Below are positions 1 through 22,800 of a stretch of 64,000 nt of DNA, in pieces (within the stretch, counting starts at the first letter, position 1; each line of letters begins with the position of its first letter). This DNA comes from Elephas maximus indicus. Lineage: Eukaryota; Chordata; Mammalia; Proboscidea; Elephantidae. Under the pieces are notes generated by a model. The model did not search any database. It saw only the letters and a list, made by a program, of their open reading frames with translations, and was not told where the DNA came from. Made by a program: the position numbers and the translations under genes. The DNA is taken from contig NC_064819.1 of the NCBI RefSeq assembly GCF_024166365.1, forward strand, positions 9,870,501 to 9,934,500, read 5' to 3'.

Positions 1-164
1 CTATAAAAAGAGAATAAACTGGTTTTAAACCATTTTTAAAACATGTGGGGTAACACCCCTACCCCTCATTCTGCCCATGGGTCCTTCTGACCCTGATCAG
101 TGAATAACCAAGAATTTATCAACCAACTAATGTGAGCATAACAGTGCCAGAGTGACCAAGAGCG

Positions 165-419
165 GATAATACGAGCTAACACTTACTGAGTACTTACTAT
201 TTGCCAGGCACTGTACTTGGTGTTTTATATCTGTTAACTCATTTAATAGTCAAACCAAACCCATTAGGTAGGTATTATTGTTGGTGTTTTTATTTCCACC
301 ATTACAAAGATAAGGAGACTGAGGTACAGAAAATTTTAGAAACTACCCAGATTGGGAAGAGAGAATCGGCATTCAAATTCATATGATCTGTTTCCAGAGC
401 CCGTGCTCTTAACTACTAG
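165..419 (-). repeat. MIR SINE
   Basis: Reads as the reverse of MIR: ACTTACTGAG..TTTGCCAGGCACTGT, then TTAACTCATTTAAT, then AAGGAGACTGAGG, ending CCCGTGCTCTTAAC. An old mammalian SINE in a POGLUT1 intron. The rest of the intron between 420 and 842 shows nothing recognisable. Confidence 0.85.
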
Positions 420-842
420 TTCTTTCTCTCATGAGACCATCTAGGAAATAACTAAGAAACTGGGTAAGGCAGTATGAACTCCAAGTGTAATAGGAGTTAA
501 AAAATGAGTGAGTTATTTCATCATTTGGAATTGGGTATATTATTCCCTTAAACAAAAAACCCTAATTGTGTGTGTATCCTCTAGAAAAGTAGAACTTCGG
601 AGAACTGAAAAGGTTGACATTTACCATGATTTATTTTGGGATTTAGTGAGCCCGTGCATTCTAACCCATGGTCACTTTTACCTTTTAATGTTCAGTCTAG
701 ACTTTACAGACTAGGGAAAATAGATCTTTGGCAAGATGAAACTAGAACAAGGCCTTTGTCCAGATCTGGTGGCATGAATGCACTTGATTATTCTCGCCCC
801 GTTCCAAGACTGATTTCAGTTGACCTTTTGTTTCTGTTGAAG

Positions 843-10430
<9,588 letters not shown>

Positions 10431-11813
10431 TCGGCATCTTAGGTCTGTAGTCTTTGCTACGGCAGCAGGACCTCACGTACGCTGTGGTGGGGAGCTTGCC
10501 ACGAACATGGTACCTGTACCTTGAATACCTTGTAACAAACCATGCTGCACCCAGAGCAACTCTCCAGAAAGGTCCAAAACATGTGTAATACAGATAAGAA
10601 GCAGCTCAACTCAGGGGGAATAAGAACCAGAAGTCAGAAGATGGGGGTTTGGAACCCAGTTCTACTTTTCATTCTCTTAGGACCAATCACAGCTTGTGCC
10701 TCAGATCATCCACACGTGTATGTCTATCACTGTGAAACTGACTGTCCACCTGATGATGGCCTTTGTCCCATGATTCGGAGCAGAAAAATTCAGCACTTGG
10801 GACTCACAGAACTCATTCCCACAATTCTGCAGTTATTCTAGGTTTGATCTCCGTTGCTACATTTTAATGTAGGAAGCCCATGGGGTTTGTGAAAAGTACT
10901 TGGAGGTGGTTTCCTGAAAGGTCTAAGGAAGCAGTGGCAGTGCCACGCAGTGATCTAGTTCTCTTTTGTAAAAGCGTGAGCTCTCAGTCTCAGGAGGTTT
11001 CTATAATGCCACATAGGAAGGGGCCAGTTGCATGAGTAATTATTGCAGTTGGATTTCAAGATTCCTTTTTGTGCCTTCATACCCTTCTTTTTATTGCCTC
11101 TCTAAAGAGGAAAAAAAAACTCTGTAAATTCAGGAAGCAGTCTTTACCCTTTAAGGAACCGTGAGTACGACAACAGTTCTTCCCCATCCTTTGTGCGCCC
11201 TTAGTACTTTTCCTTCTTAAATTGGCAGCAGTAGGTTGTCCACACACTCAGTGTCTTGCAGAGACTTTAAGGAATCCTCAGATGCGAACTTGTCATTAAG
11301 TTGGGAACTTAGAGTGTTCAACTTCAGCACTGACTGGCAGAGGAGATACTTGTTTTCACGCAAATCCGAGTTGGAGCGCCTCCTATTTTTACCCTTTAAA
11401 AGAAAGACATTTGGGTAGTAATTCTGTCTTTCACTATGCCTCTCCTTAACATAGTCAAAATGAAGGAAAATGTTTAGGTTAAAACCCATGTAGTGGTCTG
11501 ATGACTTAGAACCATCCTTGTCTGTTAGGCCCAATGTTTCCACAGAGAAATCAACTGTTTCCTTTGCCTCTTAAGATTTGGTACGAACTGGTTTCTAAAT
11601 TTGTAAATTAAGTAGAAATTTACTCAATTAGTAGCAATTTATTGAATGAATAGATTCAGTCACCTAAAATCAGGGATTTGATTCCATTTGTCAGAAATGT
11701 ATGTGGACTTTTTATCTGCTTTCCACAAAATCTTAAGTTTAAGGACGTTCTTAGAGGGGTTGAATGTCCTAGGCAAGGTCAGTGTATGGAATAAAGCAGA
11801 TGTTTAAAGTTGG
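10431..11813 (+). other. POGLUT1: POGLUT1 3' untranslated region (3' end approximate)
   Basis: Sequence after the POGLUT1 stop holds no repeat I recognise. An AATAAA hexamer at 11790-11795 is the first strong poly(A) signal, so the message may end 10-30 nt beyond it. ORFs on either strand here (10542-10841, 11217-11543) resemble nothing known. The exact end is inferred. Confidence 0.6.
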
Positions 11814-14337
11814 ATTTTTTTTTTTTCAGTATTAAAAATTCACAGGGATTGTGTCCTTAGGTGCTATAAGTCTGTGGATAGGCACTGTGTATTTCTGAGC
11901 TGTACTGTACTGTGGTTTTGCCTTGTCGCTATGAGGCCCTAGTAGGTGTTCTCATTGTCTCTGTATTTTCAGTTTCCTCTCGCTAAAATAGTAGCAAAGT
12001 TTGCCGTTCTTTGGATTAGGAGTGAAACAGCATTGCTCTGGAGGTATTTCCCATTTTGCTTCAAGTTCCAGCCCAAACAACACTTCCTCTCTAAAGCCCT
12101 TCTTTTACTCCTCTAGGCAGTTAGGGATTACCAGAATATTTAGCTCATGCCTATATAATATGATATCACATTGTGCTATAGTTACTTGACTTCTTGATGC
12201 ATAGGAATCATGTTGTAGTTATCTTGATGTCTCCATTGTCCAGCACAATGCCTCACACAGTAGATACTAAAGAACCTTTGGATGGGTAGAGGGATGGATG
12301 GATGCATGGAGATGGCTGGCTTAACTAGATCCCTGTTTACTAATTGCCCGGCCATTGGCTCTAGGGGGGGTTGGACAACACTGTAAGAATTGGATCAATG
12401 CAAATCCTGACCTTCCCTATGACGAGTCAGTAAGGGTGTCTTTGTATTTAAATGCAGAAAATATTATTCATATTTTTTACTTGTTTATCTGTTTACCTCA
12501 GTGTAGATGGTATAAGGATGGTGTGTAAAATACGTAAAATACATGTTTTTGGAAATAATTTGTATCCCCATAACTCTTGAGAGCTTTTTTGTTGTTGTCG
12601 TTAATACTAGCTGTGTCCCAGACATACCCTTTCTTCCCCAAAGAGCTGAAGGCCACATTTTTCTTTGAAGAAAGAATAATTTGGTGTATTTGAATGAAGT
12701 GGGATGCTTGGGTAACACAGTTAATGCTTTTCCTTTATTTTGGGGGCATCGTTTCTGTGATGTTGTCTACTGTGTTAGGTCAGGTCCTCCTAGTTGCCAA
12801 GAACAGAAGCTGCCTCCAGCTAGTTTAAGCAAAGAACTTACTAGAAGGATATGAAGGCATCTTGGAGACTCTAAATACATTTCATGCCATCGAAAGGGTA
12901 GATGAGGGCAATCCAGGAATCGCAACAAGAGTCTTGGACAGTCTCTCGAGGGCTGTTCTACTGAAGTTTCATAGAGCGCCGGGCTCTGTCACTCAGCCCA
13001 AAATTCCCAAGACAAAAAAAAGCTAACAGACTAACTTACTCTGCCCCAGGCTGATTATAAACAAGAGCACACACAAATACATAAAATCTATCTTCCTATG
13101 CATCTGAAGATGCCTTCACCTAAAATAATCCTACTACATTGAGAGGTAAGGTGATCGGGGTGGGGCAGAGGGGTACAATTACAAATCACTCATTCAATAG
13201 TTGTCAGAGAATTCATGAACTTCTACTGTGCACCAACAGTGGGATATAAGAAGTTTATAACAAGCTCTCTAACCTCAAGGGACTCTGTAGTTGAGGTAGA
13301 GTAAATAACAATGTGAGAGTATCATAAGCTGAATGTGATTAAGGGGACATGAGGACCAATGATTTATAAATACAATACGGATTTGAAGTTTAGAGGAAAT
13401 TTCCAACTGGGGCAGATGGGAAACTTCATGGAGGTAAAAATTGAGTTACACTTTGAAGGATGGGTAAATGAAGTGTCCGTGGAACCCTCAAAGTTCATTC
13501 TCTCTACCTGTGGATATAATTTATATCACATACAATACAAGAAAATATGTACAGCAAGGCCTGTACCTGGAGAACCTGGCAGAGAAAGGGGAAATGCTAG
13601 CCCCTGGGAGAAAATTTACTATGGAGAAGCCGTTGACAGTTCTCTGAGTAGGACTGAGCAACAGGTGCTGAGGATAAAAAAAACAGCAGTGGTTCCAGGT
13701 ACAGTGTGGTGTATTAAAAACAAAAAGTTTCTGTAAAATAAGAGTTACTCAGACTCAAAGATTTGCAAATAGAGAAGGGCCAAAATGAAATTTCAAAACG
13801 GCGTTTCCGAAAAGTGAGCACAAGTACAGGTTCTTCATACTCAATTTTGCAGAACTCTGTACAGAGTTGGGAAAGGGTACGGTGTACATTAGACTGGTTG
13901 ACATTAAACATACTCCATGAGACTAATTTACCAAGAGTTCCTATTGGCTGGGGTACTCAGCCTCTGTTTCCTGCACTCCAGAGCTGGTTCCTGCAACAAT
14001 CTGGGGGGGTGGGGGGAGGGACCTCAGAACGTTGCAGAGCAAATTATCTTGGTCAAGAGTGTGGTCATGCGTCAGGGCACTCTAAAAAGCAGATGCACGG
14101 GCTAGGGCAAAATGGAGTCTGATTCAGACCTGTGTCAGCCATTTTAGTGACGTCAAGTGCCTCCGTTTTAGAGTCCTCTTTCACGGGTGACTGTACTGAA
14201 ATTCTTCCCTGTCGCAGTTTCTCTGCTGGTAAATGCACACCCTGCGAAAGAGAGAGCTGTATGTGAAACACAGAATGGCCCGGCTAAACCCCATAGTACC
14301 TTTTGGCTTAAATAGTTTTGCCGTGATACCCTTCAAA
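11814..14337. other. intergenic, POGLUT1 to TIMMDC1, mostly unassigned
   Basis: No gene recognised. 12760-13060 (TGCCTCCAGCTAGTTTAAGC and on) looks like an old interspersed repeat that I cannot classify. 13190-13320 has faint MIR-like wording. A G-run lies near 14005. ORFs of up to 125 codons (13359-13736) have no recognisable content. Confidence 0.45.
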
Positions 14338-14489
14338 GGAGTCCTGGTAGTGCAGTGGTTCAGAACTGGGCTGCAAACCAAATGTTGGCAGTTCAAATCC
14401 ACCAGTCGCTCCTTGGAAACTCTACGGGGCAGTTGTACTCTGGCCTATTGAGTCACTATGAGTTGCAATTGGCTTAACAGCAATGGGTA
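14338..14489 (+). repeat. AfroSINE, short form
   Basis: GTCCTGGTAGTGCAGTGG through GTTCAAATCCACCAG to AACAGCAATGGG, flanked on both sides by ACCCTTCA, a target-site duplication. Confidence 0.9.
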
Positions 14490-14559
14490 CCCTTCAGAAA
14501 GAGCAGACCACGGAGGAAAGGTAGTATTTCCCTAGTGGTAGAAGCCGCTTCCCTAGAGG

Positions 14560-15050
14560 CTTAGAGAAGCTGGAGAGTTGGAAAGTGATAAAGTGATAAG
14601 CCTTTGCATGGCCACCCGGCAGAGCTAAGCTGCCATTTCCCCGTCCATCAGGGCCCCAGGGCAGCGTCTCCGACTTGATGACTAGGCATCATTACAGGAG
14701 CTGTCCACCAATCTTGATGGACCACGCCCCTGAACACACCCTGAAGAAAAGCCTACCCCTGATGTGTTTCCTCCCCATATATACAACCCCCCCCCCCTCC
14801 CCGTGCATGCTCATCAGGGAGTCATCTTGGCAACACAGGTCCTGGTGAGCTCCTTTGCTTGGCCAACCAAATGAGGTTCTTTTTCCTTCGCTATTGTCTT
14901 ACTCATGCCTCAGTGTTGTGACGAGGAGACCTGGAGGTCCTGTAACGGTGACGAGGAAGTGACAGTCAAAGTGCTGAGGTGGAACAGCAACAGTGTGAGC
15001 AGTAGCCAAGAGCCCGGGGACTTTCTTGAGGTACAAAATGGCAAAGAGAA
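14560..15050 (+). repeat. probable old endogenous-retrovirus LTR with some downstream sequence
   Basis: CCCCATATATACA (a TATA box) is followed about 100 nt later by AATGAGGTTCTTTTTCCTTC and TTGTCTTACTCATGCCTCAG, wording typical of class I retroviral LTR R/U5 regions. Then comes GTGACGAGGAGACC, where an LTR edge and primer-binding site would fall. No retroviral ORF is present. The limits are approximate. Confidence 0.45.
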
Positions 15051-15663
15051 CCTTTGAAGTAAGTCTCCAGTCACTAACTCCAGAAGGCAGCGATGGCGTT
15101 AGTGAAATTTGCCTGTTACCACGGCCTCACCTACAGGCTAGTGAATACCGGGGAATTTTATAACTTATTTCATTAGTGTCTGCTCTGCTCTTCCCCCTTC
15201 CCCAATTCAGGTCCTCCCTCACCCCCGAGTGATTCTGAGGTCATCTTAAGCATACGTTTTTCTGCATGTAGGCTAGAAAGATTGCACAGCCATTTTGGGG
15301 GGCTTTCAGGCCTTGGGATTTATCCTTGTGCCTACCCCTGCAGCATCCTGGAGCCAGGGCCACGAGTAGGGGATCTGAATTCTTCACTGAACCTCCACGT
15401 GCCAGACACCGTGCTAGGTAGGTCCTGGAGAGACCGAGATGAATAAACGTGTCTCTGACCTAAAAATAAGTCTACTAAGATCAGGAAATAAACGTGATGC
15501 AGTGTAGTAAGCGCTATGATGGGTACTGAGTCTAATCCTGTCTCCCTGACACCAGAGAAATCTTGGTGGCTCTGGCACTCATTTAGCCCCATAATCCTGA
15601 ATCATCACGTCTCTGGGCCTCATCTATAGAATTTCCGGTTATCAAGTTCCAGAATTTGATTTA
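15051..15663. other. intergenic, no recognised feature
   Basis: Possibly some old MIR or LTR debris around 15380-15500 (CCACGTGCCAGACACCGTGC resembles reversed MIR wording), but nothing firm. Confidence 0.4.
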
Positions 15664-15740
15664 CTGCAGTTCTACTCTGTCCTATACGGTCGCTATGAGT
15701 CGGAATCGACTCGACGGCAGTGGGTTTGGTTTTTTTTTTG
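15664..15740 (+). repeat. 5'-truncated AfroSINE
   Basis: Only the last 60 nt or so remain: GTTCTACTCTGTCCTATACG, GCTATGAGTCGGAATCGACT, then CGACGGCAGTGGGTTTGG and a T-run. Confidence 0.88.
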
Positions 15741-16079
15741 TTTGTTTTACTAAGGAACGGGGCAATTTATCCACTCTGGTGGCACGTGTTTGCATCCTAT
15801 CTAAAAAAGAGTATGTTTGATGCCAAGCAAGGATTCAATGAAATTACACAAACCAGTTTGAGATTATTTTAAATGCATGCATATGGATAAAAACGATACT
15901 TTGAAACCTAAGTTAGCAGAGACTGTAGTGACAGGCAGTTACTGCTGGGCTATGAAACGCCTGATAGGAACTCCAGAGAACATGCTGCCTTTGGAAAAGC
16001 GGCAAGCAGATAAACTAAGGGAAGTGAAATCCACCCTGTGAAGAATTGCCAAAAACTGATTCTTCAAAAGAAAAACGTG

Positions 16080-16677
16080 TTTTGGAAATGCCGGTGTAAC
16101 GGCCACCGTGAGCCGCCTTCGATGCCGCCCCCGTTTCCGGAAACCGGAACTGACAGAACACAGACGGACGGGCCCGCCTCCCGGAAGGATTCCCGCGTTG
16201 TACCAGCGTCCTTCTCTCCCCGTACTGCACTTGCATTGCCTATTGCACTTCTTAACCTTCCTGAGATTTCTGGCGTTTTAAGTACGCTGAACTACTTCAG
16301 CCTATGGTCACGCCTCGCCGACTAGAACCCGCCCTAGACCCGGTTTCCGCAGGCCCAGGCGGGGCCTGACGGCGTGGGCGCTCCAGCTGGCACCGCCCAT
16401 TCACTTCCGGGGGAGAGCCTGGGAAGGCTACGAGCCCCGCCCGCCTCCACCAGGAGGTGCTTTCAATTCGGGCTCCGCCTTTGCCCCGCCCCTTGACCTT
16501 TGCCATGGTGGGGGCAGGACTTCCTGTCTCGTGTTCCAAGGACTTCCGAAGTCAGGTCGGGCTTTTGAGCACCGAGCCGTGGAGCTCTGTGGCGGTTCGC
16601 CCTCCTCCCGAGGCGCCTGCGGGCGACCTTGGGGTCCTGAAACCCCGGTGTGTCTGTCCGCCGGTCCGGAGAGGGCT
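16080..16677 (+). promoter_or_regulatory. TIMMDC1: TIMMDC1 CpG-island promoter
   Basis: A GC- and CpG-rich block sits directly upstream of the TIMMDC1 start codon with no TATA box, fitting a housekeeping promoter. It contains TTTCCGGAAACCGGAA at 16134-16149 and CACTTCCGG at 16402-16410, both ETS/GABP-type sites common in nuclear genes for mitochondrial proteins. It also has GC boxes (CCGCCC, CCCCGCCC) and GACTTCCTG / GACTTCCGAA near 16518-16550. The transcription start is inferred to lie near 16500-16650. Confidence 0.75.
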
Positions 16678-16868
16678 ATGGAGGAGCCTCCGATGGCGCC
16701 ACAGAGCTGTCTCTGCAGGGCGTTCGGTCTTTTCCCCCGGGTCTTTGCTGCCGGAGCTGGGGTCCCCGACTCCGAGGCTCCCGCAGAGGGACAGCTGTCT
16801 CCTTACTTCCCAGAACCCCATGGCCCGGAATCTGGATGGGACCGCCTCCGGAAGCTGTTTGTTAAAGA
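16678..16868 (+). CDS. TIMMDC1: TIMMDC1 coding exon 1
   Basis: ATG at 16678, donor GTAAAAG after GA. It encodes 63 residues plus a split Asp: [20 protein letters not shown] through [19 protein letters not shown]. The SGWDRLR stretch matches human closely, while residues 25-45 diverge. Confidence 0.94.
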
Positions 16869-19800
16869 GTAAAAGTGCCTAGGGTCTGTGGGGAGGGGAC
16901 GCGAAGGAGGCGTGTTTTAGCCTGGGTAACCCCGGGACAGGGACCCCCGGGTAACCCTGGGACAGGGACCCCCGGGTGGTGTGGTTTGTATTATTGAATG
17001 GGTTTGAGGTTCTGATATTTGAACCCTGAGCGTGTGTTCTGACATTGCCATTCGGAGGTGGACAAACAGACCGATTTTCAAATAGTAAGGGTCAGACGCG
17101 TTAAAAGTAAGACCTTTTGGTGTAGTCTCCTCCTTTTACAGACTGGAAAAGTTGTGCCAAGCTAGTTAGTGGCAGAGTTGACCCTGGAACCCGCCCCTTC
17201 CAGTATTATTTCTTGCATTTCAGTTGATCGCAAACTGAGGTTATTTATTGACCTGTAACCGCTCCCCCCCCCCAAAATGAATGTTGGGAAGGGAACAGAG
17301 AGGGTGTCAAATTTTTATTTTGCAAATAAGGAATAAAAAATAGTGGCAACTATTCTCGTCATTTTATTAAAAAAAAATTAACTGAATTAAAAAATAAGGA
17401 TATGATTTAAAAATAAAAGATAACCCAATAAATTGAATTAATTCATTTTATCTAATAAAAAACTCAGAATAGTTCATTCATTCATTCATTCATGTATTCA
17501 TTCATTACTTACTGGTGAGAACTGTGCTCTGGACCAGCGTTCATAAAGTACTTTACCGTACTACTCAGTTTTCTCAATTGACTAGATTAAAACTGAAGCT
17601 TTATTAACGTTGCTGAGATAGTTGAGGACAGGGAAGCTGGTGGTGTTTCGTTCAATTACTTTAGGTATTTAAGTTTCATCTTTATTTTAAACATAACGAG
17701 GCAGCATTTCTCTGGTCTTTCCAATATCTGCGATGCTTGCGAAAGACCTTGTGTAGTATGTAACCAATGACAGTTATTTTGATCATATGTATAAACCACG
17801 GAAGTTGGAGCTTAAAGAAACAAAAGATAATCTAGTGTACCTTCATGCTTTCCTCTATATCGTAGATTAGGAAACCAGGGTCCAGAGAGATTCTGATCCT
17901 GGCTGCATGTCACTTAGCAGTGGAGTGACAGAACCAGGGCTACCACCTTATTTTATAGTCTAGATTGTAGCCTAGACTCCATTGCTATGCTGCCTTTTTT
18001 TTTCTCCACCATTCACTAGTTGTTTGGACCAACCATGTAACTTCTTAAAGCCTCTTTCTTCATCTGTAAAGTGGAGGTAAATAATTGTTCAGAGGGTGAA
18101 AAAGAGGCAAAGTACATACATCTTCTGGTCTATTAAATCTTAAACTTTACATTTGTGAGCCCTACCATCGGTAACAGTTTTAATGTAAATATACTGTCTT
18201 ATTCATTATATAAAATAGTTCAAATTATAGCTGTTTTTCCTATTGATGTAACTATAAAAATTAGTTTTCTAAGAGATTTTATTTAAATTTCTCTTGTTGC
18301 AGAAACTGTACAGACTGATTCTTGTTTCAGAGGTTTTGTGGTTATTGACAATGAGACATAAATAAGCACTTGTACAGTTCTCTGAAGAAAGCAAATTAGT
18401 AATTACAAGTAACATTTAGTACTTTACTTACCTAGGAAAGCCATGATTTATAGTAACTTAACACTTAAAATGTAGTGATTTTTTTTTTTTAGAGCAATTC
18501 TAAGGATATCTTCGGTTCTATTTTCTTATGCTTTTGGGAGCAATAAATTGAATTCAGATTTTTAAACAGCAGCGTTTCCTTGTTTTAAATTGCTCTGTGT
18601 TGCCCACTGCGTAGTGAGATTTCTTAATGCTTTTTTACTGCAAACGCTTTTTTTTAAATACCAGGTTTTTATTCTTGCAGACATTGTCCTAAAATCCCAT
18701 GAATCTGTGGAATTTCTAAAAGTTAGTTTGACATTCAAGAAGGAAAATATTGGTCTCTACATCCAACTCACAAATTCTTCCTGTTTCTAGGGGTGTGGTC
18801 TAGGGGTAATAGTCAACAAAGAAGAGCAACTTTTCAAAAATGTTTTTGTTGGAATGTAGTATGCATTTAGAAAAATGTACATACCAGTACTAATCAATGA
18901 ATTTTCACAGACTGAAAATCGTGTATAGCCAATACCCAGAAACAAATAAGACTATTACTGGCCTACCAGAAGCTCCCCTTTTCACCCTCCCAGTCACTAC
19001 CTACCCAAGACTAACCACTCTCCTAGTTTCTAACAGCATAGACTAGTTTTGCCTTAAATTTGAGCTACCTTTAATATAACTGCACTATTGAATTCATCAG
19101 AGGGTTTAATAAATTCAACCCGTGATAAAAAAGATATTTATGTGGTGGTGTTAGCATTCGGGATAACAACTGATCATTGTGTGTTTTGGAGAGGAATATC
19201 CATAAACTAACCCCAAACAACATTGTCTTTTTGGTGTTTTAGTGAATGGCGGAGAGCTGAAGAACTTCAGAGTATTTATAGGGCAGCGATTTCAGCAGGC
19301 ATCATTGGCTTTGCATATGGGGGAATTCCAGGTTTTATTCATGCTAGACGACGCTACGTTGAGCAGAGCCAAGCAGAAATTTATCATAACCAGCTTGATG
19401 CTGTGGTATGTACTGGTAGTTTAATAGTATTTTGGGAACACGGTAATTTAGTTAGCACTTAGCATTTAGTTAGGTCATGGGGTTGAGAGGGCTTGTGTCA
19501 GAGTAATAACAATGCAAGTACTAATGCTAAAATGTGTACCTGTGGCTGGGATCCTTTCCATGTCTTTAGAATGGGGCATGTTTGGGATCACCACTATGTC
19601 TCTTCTGTGAAATCTATTTCTACTCCCCTCAAAAATCATCAGGGCTCAGCTGTAGCATATTTACCTCGTTCACAAAGCATCCATGGACTATGCTAAACCA
19701 AACAAACCAAACCTATTGTTGTTGAGTCGATTTCAACTCATGGCGACCCCCTGTGTTACAGAGTAGAACTGCTCCATTGGGTTTTCTTGGCTGTAATCAT

Positions 19801-22800
19801 TACAGGTCTTTCTTTTTCAGTGCCACTGGGTGGGTTTGAACCACCAACTTTTTGGTTAGTCCAAAAACCCAAAACCAAACCCAGTGCCGTCGAGTTGATT
19901 CTGACTCATAGCGACCCTATAGGACAGGGTAGAACTGCCCTGTAGAGTTTCCAAGGAGAGTGCCTGGTGAATTCGGACTGCTGACCTGTTGATTAGCAGC
20001 GGTAGCACTTAACAACCATGCCACCAGGGTTTCCTTTTGGTTAGTAGTAGAGGACAAACTTTGTGTCACCCTAGCTCTCACTAAAACACTAGTTAGCGTT
20101 TATGTAAAAATCAGTCTTAAATACAACTGGAGTGCTCCTTAGAAGTGCGAACAGTGAGACTATTTTGCTTACTCTGAACATGTTATCAAGAAAGATGAGT
20201 CACTAGGGGAGGACATTGTGTTTGGTAATGTAGAGGGTCAGTGAAAATGAGGAAAACTTTCAATGAGATGTATTGACACAGTAGCCTCAACAGTGGGCTC
20301 AAACTTATCAAAGATCACGGAGATGGCGAGGGACTGGGTAACTTCATTCTGTTATACATCAGGTCACCGTAAGTCGGAGCTGACTCAGTGGTAACTAATA
20401 ACAACAACAAGTAGAACTTTATAGTTTATAGATTGCTAACTCATTTGTTATCCAGTCAGACCTGCACATCAACTGTGTTGTATAGGTGAGAAAATCAAAG
20501 CTCAGAAGTTGTTTTTTTAATTTTTTCTTTTGAAATTATTTCAAACTTACAGAAAAGTTGCAAGAACAGTAGAAAGAATTCCTATATACCTTTCACTCAA
20601 ATGATGTGCCGCCAGCTCCCTTGCCTCCAACTATCTCAGCAATATAATAAAGTTTCAATTTTAGGTCTTCGGGTTTAACCACTTGATAACGTTTTACCAC
20701 GTCTGCTTCATCATTCTCCCTCTGTATAATATACACTTATTTTTTCTGAACTGCTCAAGAGTAAGTTGATGCAATATTTCAATGTGTATTTCTTAAAACT
20801 AGGACATTCGCTTACATAAGCCCAATATAATTGTTAAAAGCAGGAAATTAAACTGATATAGTACTATTAGCTATAGACCTTATGTAAATTTTGCTAGTTG
20901 TCCTACTAATATCATTTATAAAAGAGAAAAATAACTTTTTTTCTGGTCTAGGATCTACTGGACCCCACATTGCATTTGGCTGCTACGACTCCTTAAGCTT
21001 AATCTGAAACTGTTGCTATCTCTTTTTTGTCTTTATGACCTTGATATTTTTGAAGAGTGTGGGCCATTTACTTTGTAGAATGTTCTTTAATTTGGGTTTC
21101 TCTGATGTTTCTTCATGATTAGTTTCATGTTATTTATTTGGCAGCAGTATGATAGAATTGCCGTTGGGTCCTTCTGAGGTCATCATGTCAGGAAACACGT
21201 CCTTTTATTGGTGATATTTACTTTAATCACTTGGCTAAGATGGTCTCTGCCAGGTTTATCTGCTGTAAAGTTATTATTTTCTTCCTTTGTAGTTAATCTT
21301 ACAGGGAGATACTTTGAAAGTATGTAAATATCCTGTTTTTTCCACCAGATTTCTTTCATCTAGTTTTGGCATTCAGTAATGATTCTTGCTTGAAACAGTT
21401 ATTACCGTAATGTTGTCAAATGTTCATTTTCTAATTCTGTCATTCTTTCTACAGTTGTTGGTTGTATTTACTGTAAAACCAAAACCAAACCCGTTACTGT
21501 CAAGTCAATTCCAACTCATAGTGACCCGGTAGGACAGAGTAGAACTGCCCCACAGGGTTTCGAAGAAGCAACTGGTGGATTCGACTTGCCAGTCCTTTGG
21601 CTAGCAGCCGAATTCTTAACCACCATGCCACCAGGGCTTCTTATTCTGCTATAAGGAAGAATTTTTCCTTTTCATTTATTTAATATTAGTATGGACTCGT
21701 GGATTCTTATTTTATTTTGAGAGTTATAATCCTTTACTATCATTGTTTATTTTGATACTGAAATTGTTCTACATTTGGACGGTTGAAGCCCCTTCAAGTT
21801 AGCACCTGTGTCCTTTTGATATGTCCTCATTAATTCTTTGAGCATGTCTTTACTTTCTGGCCCAGCAAGATGTTCCTGGCAAATCTTTTACTTTTCCAGC
21901 CTCAGTCCTGAAATTAGCCATTCCTCCAGGGAGCTCTAGTTTTTTAGTGGAGAATGGTATTTGGAAACTAAGACCTGGGTGCTAGACATGCTTATTGCTC
22001 CTGAAGTATCCCTGCTTCCAGGACCGAGGCAGACATAGTTAGGAAATGTGTGTGTGTGATGTGTTCATTCATACACATGTCTGTTTATATATCTATCTAT
22101 TAAAAACCGTGAGTCCATACTGATTCCTCTCAGAGAAGTTTTAACTTGCCCAAGATGCCTAGGTATTCTCTTAGATTCTTTAAAAATCCAGAATTTGCCT
22201 TATAATATACCAAACTTGCCTCATGATGGTCTAGTGAAAATGGGCTGTGGAGGCAAACAGACCTACCTTTCAATTCTGACTTTATTCCTTACTGGTTGGG
22301 TAATGGTGGTTAGAAATGTCCTCTCTAAGCTTTGGTTAAAACCTGCCTTAAGAGAATGTTGTAAAATTAGATGACATAGTATATAGAGGAGCCTGGTGGT
22401 ACAGTGGTTAAGAGCTTTTCTGCAAACCAAAAAGTCGGCGGTTCAAATCTAGCAGTTGCTCTTTGGAAACCCTATGGGGCAGTTCTGCTATAAGTCAGTG
22501 TCAGCTCAGTGGCAGTGGTTTTTTTGCTTGTTTGTTTTAGTATATCAAAATGCCTTTAAAGTAGAAGTTACCAAAAAAATACCAAACCTGTTGCCATTGA
22601 GTTGATTCTGACTCATTGTGACCATGTAGGGCAGAGTAGAACTGCCCCATAGGGTTTCCAAGGCTGTAATCTTTATGGAAGCAGACTGCCACATCTTTTC
22701 TCTCTTGGAATGGCTGATGGGTTTGAATCACCAACCTTTTGGTTAGTGACCAAGCACTTAATCACTGTGTCACCAAGGCTCCTTCAGTAAACATTAGTTC

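Noticed and set aside
636-842. POGLUT1 frame extended upstream to 636
   Set aside because: The upstream residues do not match the family and a pyrimidine tract plus AG precedes the conserved TSEYHD.
19694-20045. Regularly recurring similar sequences as a possible CRISPR-like array
   Set aside because: Unequal spacing, both orientations and mammalian SINE structure; no CRISPR or other prokaryotic feature exists here.
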